Positions 21,626 through 33,371 of a stretch of DNA of 64,000 nt are shown here, in pieces (within the stretch, counting starts at the first letter, position 1; every line of letters starts with the position of its first letter). This DNA is from Alviniconcha marisindica (taxonomy: Eukaryota; Mollusca; Gastropoda; Provannidae), in assembly GCA_018857735.1 (NCBI GenBank), contig JABMCL010001731.1, positions 311,501-375,500 on the forward strand. Reading direction: 5' to 3'. The position numbers and the translations under genes were made by a program. A model generated the notes under the pieces. It saw nothing but the letters and a program-made list of their open reading frames with translations. It was not told where the DNA came from and did not search any database.

Positions 21626-24600
21626 TTCCCATGTGCATTAAAACAACATTAGAGCAATTATTCATGTACTAGTTTTATTTGAAACCATTTAGTTTTTTTT
21701 CTTGAATTGTTGCGTTTTTTAAAGGGATACACCAATTAATATCTTTATTTAGCTTAGCTTCCCACTTGTCCAACGTTGGGTCTGGTTATTTTGGTAATCC
21801 CCATAATAAAGGCGTGACCCTTTTTGTTGATTATAAATCGTTTTAAAGGTCTTAAAAAATTGCTAAATTTTTTACCCCCACTGTTATTTCTTTTTACTAT
21901 GTAGTTTTGATAGTTTGCACACATCCAATATTGAATGTAATCTGTCTTAATTCCAAATTTTTTTTAAAACTTTTAAATGACATAAATGACCATTGTCATT
22001 CAATATATTTTTAATGTGAACCGTTTTGTCAATCCAATTTTTAAAAAAAAATTATTCTTTTTCCAATAGGATATTCTGATTGAGAAGATTGGCTCGCAAC
22101 TAGCTTTTCTAAATTTTCTAAAGTATTTGTTTACCGAACTTTTTAATTCCCATAAATAGTGCTCCAAAACTTATTAACTTCATGTTCCTGAAAGGAAAGG
22201 TTTGACCCAGTTGTTCAAACCAAAGCCATTTTAGGATAATTTGTTTTAAATTATGCCTTTCCATTTGTGTCACTTTTTTTTAAATTTTCCGAATCCAAAT
22301 TAACTTCGGCATTAATATAATTTTTTATGTTCGGATCCCAAGCCTTCCTTTCGCGATGGATCTGACGGCTTTTTTTCTGCTTATCCTGCCCTGTTTTCTA
22401 CCCAACAACTGAAACACGTCTTCGCAATTCGTAACGGGTTGTTGGGGGGTTTGGCAAAAAAATCCATAGGTGAAAATCTTGATAGAATCAACGATTTTAG
22501 AACTGTACCTGCCTAGTGGTGTTATTTGTCTCTTTAACCATATTTGACAAAGTGTATTTCCAAAAATTTTATCACCAAAGTTGAGTACCTCACACTCTTT
22601 TGTCGTTAGAAAACCTATCCAAGTATCTTAAATTTGGGTGGGTTCCTTTCCATTTCAAATGTGGCATATATTTAACAGGAAAATTTTCGTTTATTGCCGA
22701 GCCATATGGCACTGGTTTTCCCCCGCATTTAAGAAGAGATTGATGCTTTTCCGAATGTGTTGATGGTCTTAACTGTTTCTTCAAATAAATTTTTTGTCCC
22801 TTCCAGCGTAATTTCAGTTTCTGCTATTGTGAAATTTTTTTTATTTTCTCCTAAAAGATCCCTTTTTATATGCTTATTTTGTCTGATCATAATGGAAAGT
22901 ATCTCTACCAAAAAATAAAAAAAATTGGTGATATCGGACCCCCTTGTCTACATCCCTCTGAATAGCAAACCTTTGTGATAACTGCCCATTAACCGTGAAG
23001 AGACTTTATATCTTTATAAAACGTGGAATCCACGACAATATCTGGCCCAAAACCAAAAGCATGTAGAACTTTAAACATAATTTTTCCAGTCAACAGAATA
23101 AAAGGCTTTCTCAAAGTTAAGCACAAGAGAAACCCAGGTTTATTTTTCTATACAAGTAACTAATAAGATCAATATCAATCAAATTTATCTCCAATGTATC
23201 TTTTGGCCATAAACCCAGTTTGGTCCCATTGATCAAAGAAGGAAGAACGCTTTTTAAACGTTTGGAAACATGAGTCCTTTTTAAAACAACTTAAAGAAGT
23301 GAGATTGGCCTCCAGTTTTTGTTAAGTCTTTTGTTTTTCCCCTTTTTGGTATGATATTTTTTCCTGTGTTTTTGTAATTCCCCTTTCAAAAACCCATCTT
23401 TTAGTGATCTAACAACAAAGGAACCCAGTGCAACCAAAAAAACAAAAAAATTCAGCTGTAAAACCACGGACCCAGGGCTTTTGAAATTTTTTCATTTTTT
23501 TAAGGCAAGATTTGCTTCAGCAAAATTTTCCCCTTCCCGCGAAGTCTTTTCCTGAAAAGTCAGCATAGGAAATCTTGACCCATATTAATTTTTCGCAGTC
23601 TTCACTTGTCTTTCAAATATAATTTTTCGAAAAACGCTTTTATTCTTTAAAATGCCTTGTTTCAAATTTTTTCTCCTTATTCAATTAAGTTTGGTCATTT
23701 GTTTACTTATATAATTTACGTTTCTGAGCCCACAAAAGTATTTTGTAATTTTTTCACCGTCGGCAATCCATCTCGCTCTCGAGCGAAGCAAGACTCCTTC
23801 CATTCTCTTGTCTCTTATCGCGACTAACTCTTGCTTGTCCTGCTCTAACTTCCTTTTTTCATTTTCAGTCAAAACTATCTTAGCTTCTAAACTTTGAATA
23901 CTGTTTTCTAAATCTTTTTCCTTTTTTTCATCCAGACGTTTTTTTTTGAGCAAAAGAAATTGTCTTTGATCAAATTTTTCATTAAAATACTCTAAAAACA
24001 CTTCTGAATAACAAATTAAGTCACTTTGGTTTTTGGAAAGGGTTTTCCCCCGATGTAGGAAAAAGTGATACTCTTCAATACACTTTTTCTTTAAATTTTC
24101 TTCCAAAAAGAGATCTTTCAATAAAAAATTTTAAATTTCCAAAATATTTTGTTTTTAGACTTTTTCCCAAATGTCAACGTAGGTGATCATAGAATGATTG
24201 TTCTGTACCCAGCCTTAATTCGGCATTTGTAAAAAGGTGGACAGAAGGTCTGAAATCAAAAAAAAATCGAGTCTATTTTGCTGAAGCGGTGTTTTGACGA
24301 TGTGATCTTCTCATTTCGGGAAAAGTTCCCTCCAGATACCCAAAAAGGCAAGTTTTATCATTAGATTGCCACCGTTTTTGTGTTTTGATATTATTTGGGC
24401 TTATAATTGTAATAGTCTAATGTATAGCCCAAGACAAAATTCCAGTCACCTCCAAAATAATGTTTTCAAAACCAACATCGTTTATGTTCTTCAAGTTCAG
24501 GAAAAACTCGGATATCAGGGTTTAGGCCCATACAGACGACTATCAAAAAATCCCTACCCAATTGTTACAGTAACAAATATGTTTTTTCCTAAAACCCTTT

Positions 24601-24860
24601 GACACTTTTTTCACTAACAATTCTAAATTTTGTTGAAAAATTGGCAACCCTCTCGAGTTTGAGTTTACGATGCAAAGTAAGATTATATCCCCACTACCCC
24701 GAATACATTTCTCCTTTTGGGGTCAAAATGGTATCCTGAAATAGATATATAGGAGTTTTTGTTTTAAGAAATGAAACAGTCTCTTTTTTACGCGGGTCGG
24801 AGGGGCCCGGCAGTTCACTGAAACAATCTTAACAGTTTTACTCGTCCTTTTGGTACTATA
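21626..24860 (-). pseudogene. L1-like ORF2: endonuclease, linker and reverse transcriptase, frameshifted
   Basis: The start region (24850-24740) reads VKIVSVNCRAPPTRVKKRLF and HFLKQK, the AP-endonuclease N-terminus. The linker at 24121-23681 is open for 146 codons with SRARWIADGEKITKYFCGL and YISKQMTKLN, highly typical of L1-like ORF2. Traces of the RT finger block (KSPGS, QKPWVRGFTAEFF in different frames) lie near 23440. Frames break repeatedly, often at homopolymers (TTTT, AAAA, CCC). Either this copy is old or the assembly here is poorly polished. The catalytic FADD could not be read in a clean frame. Confidence 0.7.
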
Positions 24861-24983
24861 GCAAGGGCCCCCTTCCACGCTGCAGTAATGGCAAACAAAA
24901 CAAAAAACCTCTAGTGAACAAAGTTCACAAGACTCCAATACAAAGCCAATGGGAAAAGATCCCCGTGAACTCTTCATTTGCAC

Positions 24984-26870
24984 GCACCTGCGGATAAATA
25001 AAAATAATTATGTCGTATTCTTTATTGGCCCAAACATTTCAGAGTGCTGGCACAGGCACACGCAAACTCGTATAAAGTTAAAACCTTGTTCAGTATGCAC
25101 GTGGTCTATAACAGTGGCCCTTGCTGTCAAGATAAAACAAAAAAACCGAAACAAATACACAGAAAAAATGCATGAGTACAGTCTATATCCAACAAGGTAT
25201 CTAAAACAAAGAATTTGGGGGGAAAAGGGGGGGGGGGGGGGGGGGGGGAAAAAGAAAAAGAAAAAAAAGTGTTTTCCTGGGGAAACGCTGGTCTGGGAGC
25301 GCTTTTTCAAACATCACGTTTGGTTTTCAGAAATTTTCATTATACATTCAAAAGCTCGATGCAAGCTTCCAACTTTTTTGGGAGGGGGTGGGGGGGGGAA
25401 GGAAAGAGGGCGCACCGGGTGGAGGGCGAAGCGAAAAAAGAAGATGGCAAGGGGGGGGGGGGGGGAAGAGCCAAAAAACACGCACACGCAGCACCACCCA
25501 CCCCCCCACACCAACCACCACCCACCACCATAGGGGGGGCCCGAAGAGAGAGAGGAGGCGACTCCTTTTGGTTTTAGCATGCAAATGAAGTTTGTATGAC
25601 AACCAAGGACCAAATTTAAAAACTGATCTTAAAAATGATCAAACACGTTCAAAGTACAAAATCGAATCTTACAAAACAAATTTTGCTTATCTGATCAAAC
25701 ATTCACGTACAATTACGCAATAGCGCTCTTTAAAAACTTCCATACATTTTTATATCCATTGATTTCCTTGTTACTGTGGTCACAACGACTTTTAAGGATA
25801 TGAGCAAAATATAAGTTTCGTGGCTGTCATCTTTACCCGATGAAAAACAACAACCAAAAAACCCCAAACAACAAAAAAATTTTCTTGTACAATTTTCTTG
25901 ACACCAGTTTTGACACAATCGTTGCTGGTAAGGCACACACACACAAAACGATTTATTACACATGTTCTATTCACCTGCTTTTGCAATACAAAATCAAAAC
26001 GTACATATGAGTTGGAGGGGGAAAAAAGAAAGAAAGAAAAAGCGGATACCCACGCTTGCCCCGGGGGCATGATACAAACAACGTAATCGCAATGAAAGGC
26101 ACACTAACAGCAAGGGATAACTAGAAAGGGGGACATACGTCAGAGAAGGGAGCCGAGAATCACACACACGTATGTCAGACGCCCGCTCTAGCTTGCTGCA
26201 CACTTCTTGACTCCAAAAACACGTGCTTCCGACACTCAACAAAATACATGTCATTTAAAACAAAAAAAAGAGAGAGAGGAGAAGAGGAGAAGAGAGGGAC
26301 AAATACAAAAATATTTTAAAATAATATATATAATAAATAAAAATATATATATAAACATCACTCCCCGGATTACATAAAAACTTACACGAGTACCCCCACC
26401 CCCCCCCCCCGACCAAAACAAACAAAACAACAAAAAAATACCCCGAGAGAGAGAGAGGAGAGAGAGAAAAAGAGAGGAGAGAGGGAGAGAGAGAGAGAAA
26501 AGAAAACAAAACAACAAAAAAAAAAAAAAACCGTTAGCATTGTTACACCACCTGGAATCACCTGGTTTTTACAACAAGTAGCAAATGCCGCAACAAAACT
26601 GATATTAACTTCTGTGTATTGGCTCTTTCATTCAAATCCAAAAAGGGGGGGGGTGGCAAAAATGAAAGAGAGAAGAGAGAGAGAGGGGGCGAGAAGGGAG
26701 GGGGGCCGGGGGGTATGGTGCCATCATAAATTTTTAACAATCGATACAAAAAAGGTAGTATCTGTACAGTCAAGATATTACGTCCTTGCCCCTTCCTTTC
26801 CACAGCGCAAGAACACAGGCACCGACACCAGACACAAGTTTTTTTTTTCTATCCCTTCATCCCACTCATT
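24984..26870. other. Low-complexity region between LINE ORFs
   Basis: Contains G runs (25226-25250, 25380-25400, 25451-25465), C runs, GAGA tracts (26270-26500) and (CCCACCA)n-like sequence. Nothing coding is recognised. It is unusually long for an inter-ORF spacer, so it may be a further insertion or an assembly-error zone. Confidence 0.5.
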
Positions 26871-26880
26871 TCATTTCCCG

Positions 26881-27746
26881 ACATAGCACGCCAAAGCTTC
26901 ATCCAGATCTGTGTGAATGTTCACTCTAACAATGCGACCGTTCTTCACCTTGGCAAGAATTTTCCCATTTGAACTCCACACCGACATCGTAGCAGAATGT
27001 TCACTCGCCTTTCTGAACACTTGGTAATTCGCATACGTCAAGTCTTCCCCGATGACAATACCTTTGTTTTTGAGGTTGCGTCGACTGATGATGACGCTGT
27101 CTCTCTTCTTACGATCAAAGAATCGCACAAGAATGGGCCTTGCTCTGGTGCTGCTGCGTTGTCCTGTCCTGTGGGCCACCTCGATGTCGCTGGCGGTGAT
27201 CGGGATGCCAACCTTGTCACTGAAGATCGCACACACCTTCGCGTGCAATCGGCTGCAGTCTCCTTCTCCTTTTCTGGCACCTTAAACACTCGCAGATTCC
27301 ACCTCCTGGAGTACTGCTGTAGGTCGTTCAGCTCTCTCTCATTCTGCTTGATTCTCCGATCTTGCTGTTTAATCATGCCTGTAGCAGTTTCATTCACTTT
27401 CTTTAGAGACTTCACTTCTGACTCCAGTTTTTCTGCCTTCACCTCTGTATCGAACAACCGCCCCTCCAGCTTCTCCAACTTCTCCATAAAAGTCTTGGTC
27501 AGGCACTTTACCTCATCCCTCATCTGCTCACGTCTACTTTGGTTGCCAAGGTATCCAAGCGTTTGCTGATGTTGTCTAGTGCTGCCTGTACCGCCATGTC
27601 AGAGTCCTCTACTACAGTGTTCATGCGCTTCTTTTCCTGCTTCTTACTGTCTTTTCTGAACTGATGCTGACGTCACTTTCATCCGAAGTTGATGAGTGGT
27701 TTCTCTTTAATCCGGTCCTCGAAAAATAAGAACTAATCACGCTCAT
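26881..27746 (-). pseudogene. L1-like ORF1 (coiled coil + RRM-like RNA-binding protein)
   Basis: ORF1p binds LINE RNA and acts as a nucleic-acid chaperone. The likely ATG is at 27744-27746 (MSVISSYFSRTGLKRN), followed by a Ser/acidic linker. A heptad-rich coiled coil spans 27523-27320 (LEKLEGRLFDTEVKAEKLES). The junction LQQYSRRWNLRVFKVPE at about 27315-27265 is the hallmark entry to the L1 ORF1 RRM. From 27248 another frame gives SDIEVAHRTGQ, ARPILVRFFDRKKRDSVI, RRNLKNKGIVIGEDLT and the C-terminal IVRVNIHTDLDEAL. Frame changes near 27640, 27530 and 27260 break it. Confidence 0.8.
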
Positions 27747-28072
27747 CACTCCAGAACAAGCTACTCAAAAACCATTTGAAATTGGCAACGTGCCGATATT
27801 CACAGTTTCTCCTCACAGTAACGCTTCACTCACACTGGCAACGTGCCGAAGGTCTGCCAACAGTTTGTTTACATTTCTGTAAGCGCTGCCAGTCGCCGAT
27901 CAAGCCATCAAAACTGGCTAAAAAGCATATCGGCGGATTCCCTGCACGGAGACCTACTTACGTGTGTGGTCAGATGGATGATCAGATGGCTAATTAACTA
28001 GTAATTTAGCTTTTTAGCGACACACACAGCCAAGAACGTCCGCAGTCCCCGTGAGCGAAAGTTCACCTCCCC
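27747..28072 (-). other. L1-like 5' UTR
   Basis: Stretch between the ORF1 start and the right target duplication. It would contain the element's internal promoter; no specific motif is claimed. CACGTGCCGA-like repeats (GGCAACGTGCCGA) occur twice at 27783 and 27837. Confidence 0.5.
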
Positions 28073-30765
28073 GACCCTATGTGTTCATTTTAATACAGTC
28101 CTTCTGATAACCGTTAAAATCTACCCGTCAACGTTTCTACTGTTCTACATGTCCACAGATGTACCTGTTCATCACTATAACTGTGCAGTTTATTTCTTCT
28201 TTTTCGGCATAACATGCACAATGACTCTTCAACTCGTCTACTGGGGTACTTACACGCATATCCACCCAAAATTAAATTTACTCTATTTACCTTCATGCTT
28301 CTCTTCCGTCTAACCACAAAGACCTACCTGTCACCACAACTACTTGTGTACCTGTCCACAGATGTACCCGTTCATGACCCTACCTGTTCATTTTCATACA
28401 CCCGTTCATGACCCTACCTGTTCATTTTCATACAGTCTTTCTGATAACCGTTAAAATCTACCCGTCAATGTTCCTACTGTTCTACATGTCCACAGATGTA
28501 CCTGTTCATCACTATAACTGTGCAGTTTATTTCTTCTTTTCAGCATAACATGCACAATGACTTTCAACTCGTCTACTGGGGTACTACAAACAGATCCACC
28601 TGCAAATAAATTTACCTGTTTACCTTCATGCTTCTCTTTCATCTAACCACAAAGACCTACCTGTCACCACAAACTACTTGTGTACTGTCCACAGATGTAC
28701 CCGCTCAGGAATCTACACATTCATTTTCATACTTTCATTCCGATTAACCGTTAAGATCTACCCGTCCACGTTCTGCTGTTCTACATGTCCACAGACTTAC
28801 CTGTTCATCAATATACCTGTTCGGTTTATTTCTTATTTTTCTGCATATCCTATGCAATGACCTTTCAACTCATATACTGGGGTACCTACATACAAATCCA
28901 CCCGAAAGTAAATTTGCCTGTTTACCTTTATGCTTCTCTTCCGTCTAACCACAAAGGCCTACCTGTAACCACCACTACTTGTGTACATGCCCACAGATGT
29001 ACCCGTTCATGACCCTATGTGTTCATTTTCAGACTTTCATTCCGATTAACTGTTTAGATCTACCCATCAACATTTCTACTGTTCTACATGTCCACAGATG
29101 TACCTGTTCATCACTATACTGTTCTGCATGTCCACAGATGTACCTGTTCATCACTATACCTGTTCAGTTTATTTCTTCTTTTTGGCATAACATGCACAAT
29201 GATCTTTCAACTCATCTCTGGGTACCTACCCACAGATCCACCCGAAAATAAATTTTCCTGTTTTACCCTCTGCTTCTCCTTTGCCTAAGAACAAAGACCT
29301 ACCTGTCACCACAACTATGTTACCTGCCCATGTATTACCGTTTATGACCTACCTGTTCATTTTCATACTTTCATTCAGATTAACCGTTAAGATCTACCCG
29401 TCAATGTTTCCACTGTTCTACATGTCCACAGACGTACCGTTTCATCAGTATACCTGTTCAGTTCATTTTTTTCCCCCCGGCATAACCTGTGCAATGATCT
29501 TTCAACTCATATACTGGGGTACCTACACACAAATCCACCCGAAAGTAAATTTATCTGTTTACCTTTGACATGCTTCTCTTCCGTCTAACCACAAAGGCTT
29601 ACCTGTAACCATGTTTATCATCATGCTTCTCATTCGTCTAACCACAAAGACCTACCTGTCATCAAAACTACTTATGTACCTTCCCATACATGTACCTGTT
29701 CATTTTCATACTTTAATTCTGATTAACCGCTAAGATCTACCCGTCATCGTTTCTACTGTGCTGCAACACCCTGTTTACCTTCATGCGTCCCTTTCGTCTA
29801 ACCACCTGATGCAACTACTTGTGTCCCTACCTATGGATGTACCATTCATGACCTTACCTGTTCATTTTCATATTTAAAATCACATTAACTGCTAAGATCT
29901 ACCCGTCAACATTTCTACTGTGCTGAATGTCCACATTTGTACCCGTTCATCAGTATACCCGTTCAGTTTATTTCTTCTTTTTCGGCATAACTGCACAATG
30001 ACCTTTCAGCTCATCTACTGGGGTACCTACACACAGATCTACCGTAAGAAATTTACTGTTTTTCTCATGCTTCTCTTTCGTCTAACCAAAAGACCTACTG
30101 TCACCACAACTATTTCATCCCCCACAGATGTCCCGTTCCTAACTTTACCTGTTAATTATACTTTTTGTTATTCCGATTAACTGCTAAGATCTACCCGTCA
30201 ACATTTTTTCTGCTCTACATGTCCACAGGTGTACCTGTTCATCACTATACCTGTTCAGTTTATTTGTTCCTTTTCGGCTAACACCCAAATTACCCTTTTA
30301 ACTCATCTATGGGGTACATACACACATATCACCCAAATACAGTTACCTGTTTATCTTCTGTTTCTATTTTGTCAACCACAAAGACCTACCTGTCACCAGA
30401 ACTACTTGCATACATGCCCATAGATCTACCCGTTTATTAACCCTACCTGTTGATTTTGGTTATTTTATTCCGACAAACCTTTTGTACTTACCTGTCCTCT
30501 CGCCTGTTGTTCTAAATATTCGGAGATTTACCTTTTCATCAATCAACCGGTTCAATTTATCTCTACACTCACCTGCTGGTCTGTGTACTGACAGACCCAC
30601 CCAAAAATGAATGTACCTGCTAATTTTGATGCAACTTGATATGTAAACTTACCTGTCCACTAACAGACCTGTCTATATACCCACCGATCAGTTCATCTTG
30701 ATCCTTTCTTTCCGGTTAACCACGAAGATTTACCTCTACACTCACCGCCTAGTCCAAAGATACTA
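28073..30765. repeat. ~300-bp tandem satellite array, second half
   Basis: Continues the array after the LINE. Landmarks fall at 28149, 28486, 28785, 29088 and 29419, spaced about 300 (two units are longer by 30-40 bp through local duplication, such as CACCCGTTCATGACCCTACC near 28399). Units after 29550 become diverged and shortened, and the array fades by about 30.7 kb. Confidence 0.9.
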
Positions 30766-31739
30766 TTACCTTAGCGGACATGTATGTGGACAGATGAAAG
30801 TTCCACAGGTTATTCACATCTAAACTATTTTGGGTAGGGAGGGCATAACTGTCCGACATGTTTGCAGTGACCCCGTAAAGAATAGCAAAAAAATCTTGTG
30901 TGGAAAAACGGGTATTTTTTGTGACTATCGTTACCTGAGTGTACGGGCATGCGGCTAGCCGTTATATATTTTTCACACATTAACTGACTGTCTGTGGTTT
31001 GGGACTAGCCTGAATGGGCATGTATGTGGTGCACAGTTGTTTTAAATGAACGGGCAACTTTGTCGGTCTGAAAACCATACAGGTAGACGCGTTAAAAGAC
31101 TGTTCATGTTATTGAATGGTTTGGTTTCTGAGCAGGTGCGATATGGCCATCAGAGCGGTGCGCCACTGCCAATCATAGAGGTTTGTAGGTAGGTAGTCCA
31201 ATAGCTTTGTGGTTTCCTATCCAATCACTTGGAAAGAATAATAATTTATTTGAATTTTTTCATCATATGTGTGGATAAGGTAGGTGCTCATACTTAACCA
31301 TGGTGGTAGAATAAAACACATTAATTACTATTATGTAGATGCATAATAGCAGCTGGTAGATCTGTAGTTACGCTGGCAAGCCTCTGTGTCATCATTGTTT
31401 ACTAGTTCAATTTTGCATTAGATCTAGCCATTAGATATAGACATTTTCTTCTGTTATCTGTATGATTACAGACTCGACTAAATGAATTTTAGTAGACTCG
31501 ATGTGCTGTCTTCATAATGAAAAATATTTGTATTCTGCCAATGTAGGCGCAGGTACATTTACGATATTATTTCTGATGCAGCTGTGACAAGCAATAAACT
31601 GAATCAACAAATCAAACACGATGCATAGTGATAGACAACAGCCTATCACAAAAATGCATCAACTGAATAATATTGGTAGAGATTGGTGTGCCAGTTCCAA
31701 GTTGCATAGTTTGAAACTTTGGGTTCAAACGATCCCAGA
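30766..31739. other. Unique stretch of the giant element
   Basis: No gene recognised. Short pieces such as ACAGGTAGACGCG and AACGGGCAACT look like the satellite unit in inverse orientation. The rest is A/T-rich. Confidence 0.4.
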
Positions 31740-33331
31740 ACTTTGCAACTTGTCGCAGATCTTTCAACTCGGCTTAAAACCCCAAAAACATAAAAAAATC
31801 AACGGGGTGTGCAGGATAGATTAACTTTCCTCTTTCTCTCTTGTCATTATTATTTTTTTATGTGCTCTTTTTTTAAATGGTGTTTCTTGTGTATGTGACA
31901 ACGAAATTTGAGGCATAAATTTCCGACACTGATTGAAACTTTCACTTTTTCATGACTATAAACCCGGAAAGGTTGGTAAAACCGCTGAAACTGATAGGAA
32001 ATAAATCTCTTTTCATATGGTATGGTTTATTTTTACTTTGGTGTTGTAATTTTAAATTTCAAAAGGTACCCTCTGTTGAGAACTTTGAATTAAAACTGGC
32101 TGTTTGTCGCAGTAGTTTGCAACATGGTCTGGTGTGGTCAGATTAAAAACAGAAAAGTTTGAACCGATAGGAAAAATATATAGAAGAATCTTTCATCTTT
32201 CTGGTGGGACCATTCGCTTAATTTTAGTGCCCTAGTTATTTAGCAGTAATCCAGTTTCTAAAGCAAGTGATGACAAAAAGTTGCGAAACTGCAACTTTTG
32301 GAGTCAAGTTTGAAATTTCACGACGTTGTCACGCCAGTATGCATCACTGTGCAGTGTGTTTAAAATAAAAGCAAAGTTAAAAAAAGATATGAACCGATAA
32401 AATTTTTCATCTTTTTCATGGACTATTCTCTTTACATTCCCCCATATTTTAAGCGGTATGCCCTGAAAAAACACCGTCTGACAAGATGTCTGCAACTTTT
32501 TGATTTTGGATGTTTGTCGCAGAAGTTTGCAACACGGTTCCTATGGTCAAAGTAAACTGCATAATTTTTTGAATGTAAGGAACAGATAGAATAATCTTTC
32601 TTCTTTCACGTGGTACCACTCTTGAAAATTTTTTGTGCTCTGATTTTTAACAAAATACAAGTTTCTGACACAAGTGGCTCGAAAAAATTGCTAAATATGC
32701 AACTTTAGGGGTCGAGTTTGAAATTTTCAAAGCCGTCAAGCTAACAGTGCAGTGTGTTTAAAATAAAAACAAAGTTAACACACAAAAATATGTAACTGAT
32801 AGGAAATTTTCTCATCTTTTACATGGATGGTACTATTCTCTTTACATTCCACTCCATAGTTATTAAGCGGTATGCCCTGAAAAAATGACCCTCCAAAAAG
32901 TAGTTTTCAACTTTTGGGTTTTGGGTGTTTGTTGCAGAAGTTTGCAACACGGTTTCGTGTGGTCAAAGTGAACGTGAATAATTTTCAAAATGTAAGGAAC
33001 AAAGGGCAAACTTTCTTCTTTCACTGGTTCCCCCTCTTAATTTTTTCTGCTTAGTTTTTACAAAAGCAAGTTTCTGACACAAGTGGCTTAAAAAGCTAGT
33101 ATGCAACTTTTGGCTCGATTCTTGATGTTTTTGACGATGTCACAGAAGTTTGAAACACGTCGTGGTGTTGTCAAACTAAACAAGATGTAATGACATGAGG
33201 GTACGGGATCGATAGAAAAATCTTTCATCTATTACATGGTGTGGTTGTTTTTAACATACGTGCTGTGGTTTTTTAATGGTAACATCGTTTCTGACCTAAG
33301 GATAGGCGTCGAGTAGTAATACATTTTGCGG
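31740..33331. repeat. ~410-bp subterminal repeats of the giant element
   Basis: The core TTTGTCGCAGAAGTTTGCAA recurs at about 32103, 32513 and 32925 (spacing about 410), with weaker ones at 31752 and 33140. Each is followed by GGTCAAAGTRAAC-like and CTTTCTTCTTTCAC-like blocks. The core equals the inner part of the TIR (CAGAAGTTTGCAA), as in transposons with multiple transposase-binding sites. Confidence 0.8.
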
Positions 33332-33368
33332 AAAAGTTGCAAACTTCTGCGATCGTGTGAACCCACCA
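33332..33368. repeat. Right TIR of the giant element
   Basis: GGAAAAGTTGCAAACTTCTG followed by CGATCGTGTGAACCCACCA, the reverse complement of 17430-17466. It is followed by TAA. Confidence 0.8.
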
Positions 33369-33371
33369 TAA

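Larger units (their letters stand above)
20823..28082 (-). mobile_element. L1-like LINE, near full length, with 10-bp target duplication
   Basis: The element occupies 20833-28072, flanked by GACCCTATGT at 20823-20832 and 28073-28082. An uninterrupted satellite unit at 29015 has this sequence once. It lies on the minus strand: its A-rich 3' tail appears as T-rich sequence at 20833-20858, and ORF1 is at the right. ORF1 has a coiled coil and RRM-type region; ORF2 has endonuclease, linker, RT traces and a C-terminal part. Many indels break ORF2, so it cannot now move. The 25.0-26.6 kb part between ORFs is low-complexity and may be an insertion or poor assembly. Confidence 0.85.
17430..33368. mobile_element. 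Giant TIR DNA element (~15.9 kb), Harbinger-like ends, satellite cargo
   Basis: The left end TGGTGGGTTCACACGATC continuing ACAGAAGTTTGCAACTTT (17430-17466) is matched in reverse complement at 33332-33368 with one mismatch and one indel. Both ends are flanked by TAA (17427-17429 and 33369-33371). A 3-bp TAA duplication is typical of PIF/Harbinger transposons. Contents are a ~300-bp satellite array in two halves, an L1-like LINE splitting it, a unique 30.8-31.7 kb stretch and ~410-bp repeats. Without the LINE the element would be about 8.7 kb. No transposase is seen, so it is nonautonomous. An alternative is two related short elements by chance in opposite orientation, but the matching TAA argues against it. 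Confidence 0.6.

Noticed and set aside
24949..25613. Long Gly/Lys and Pro-rich frames on both strands
   Set aside because: Low-complexity G and C runs inside the LINE; overlapping frames on both strands show composition, not coding.
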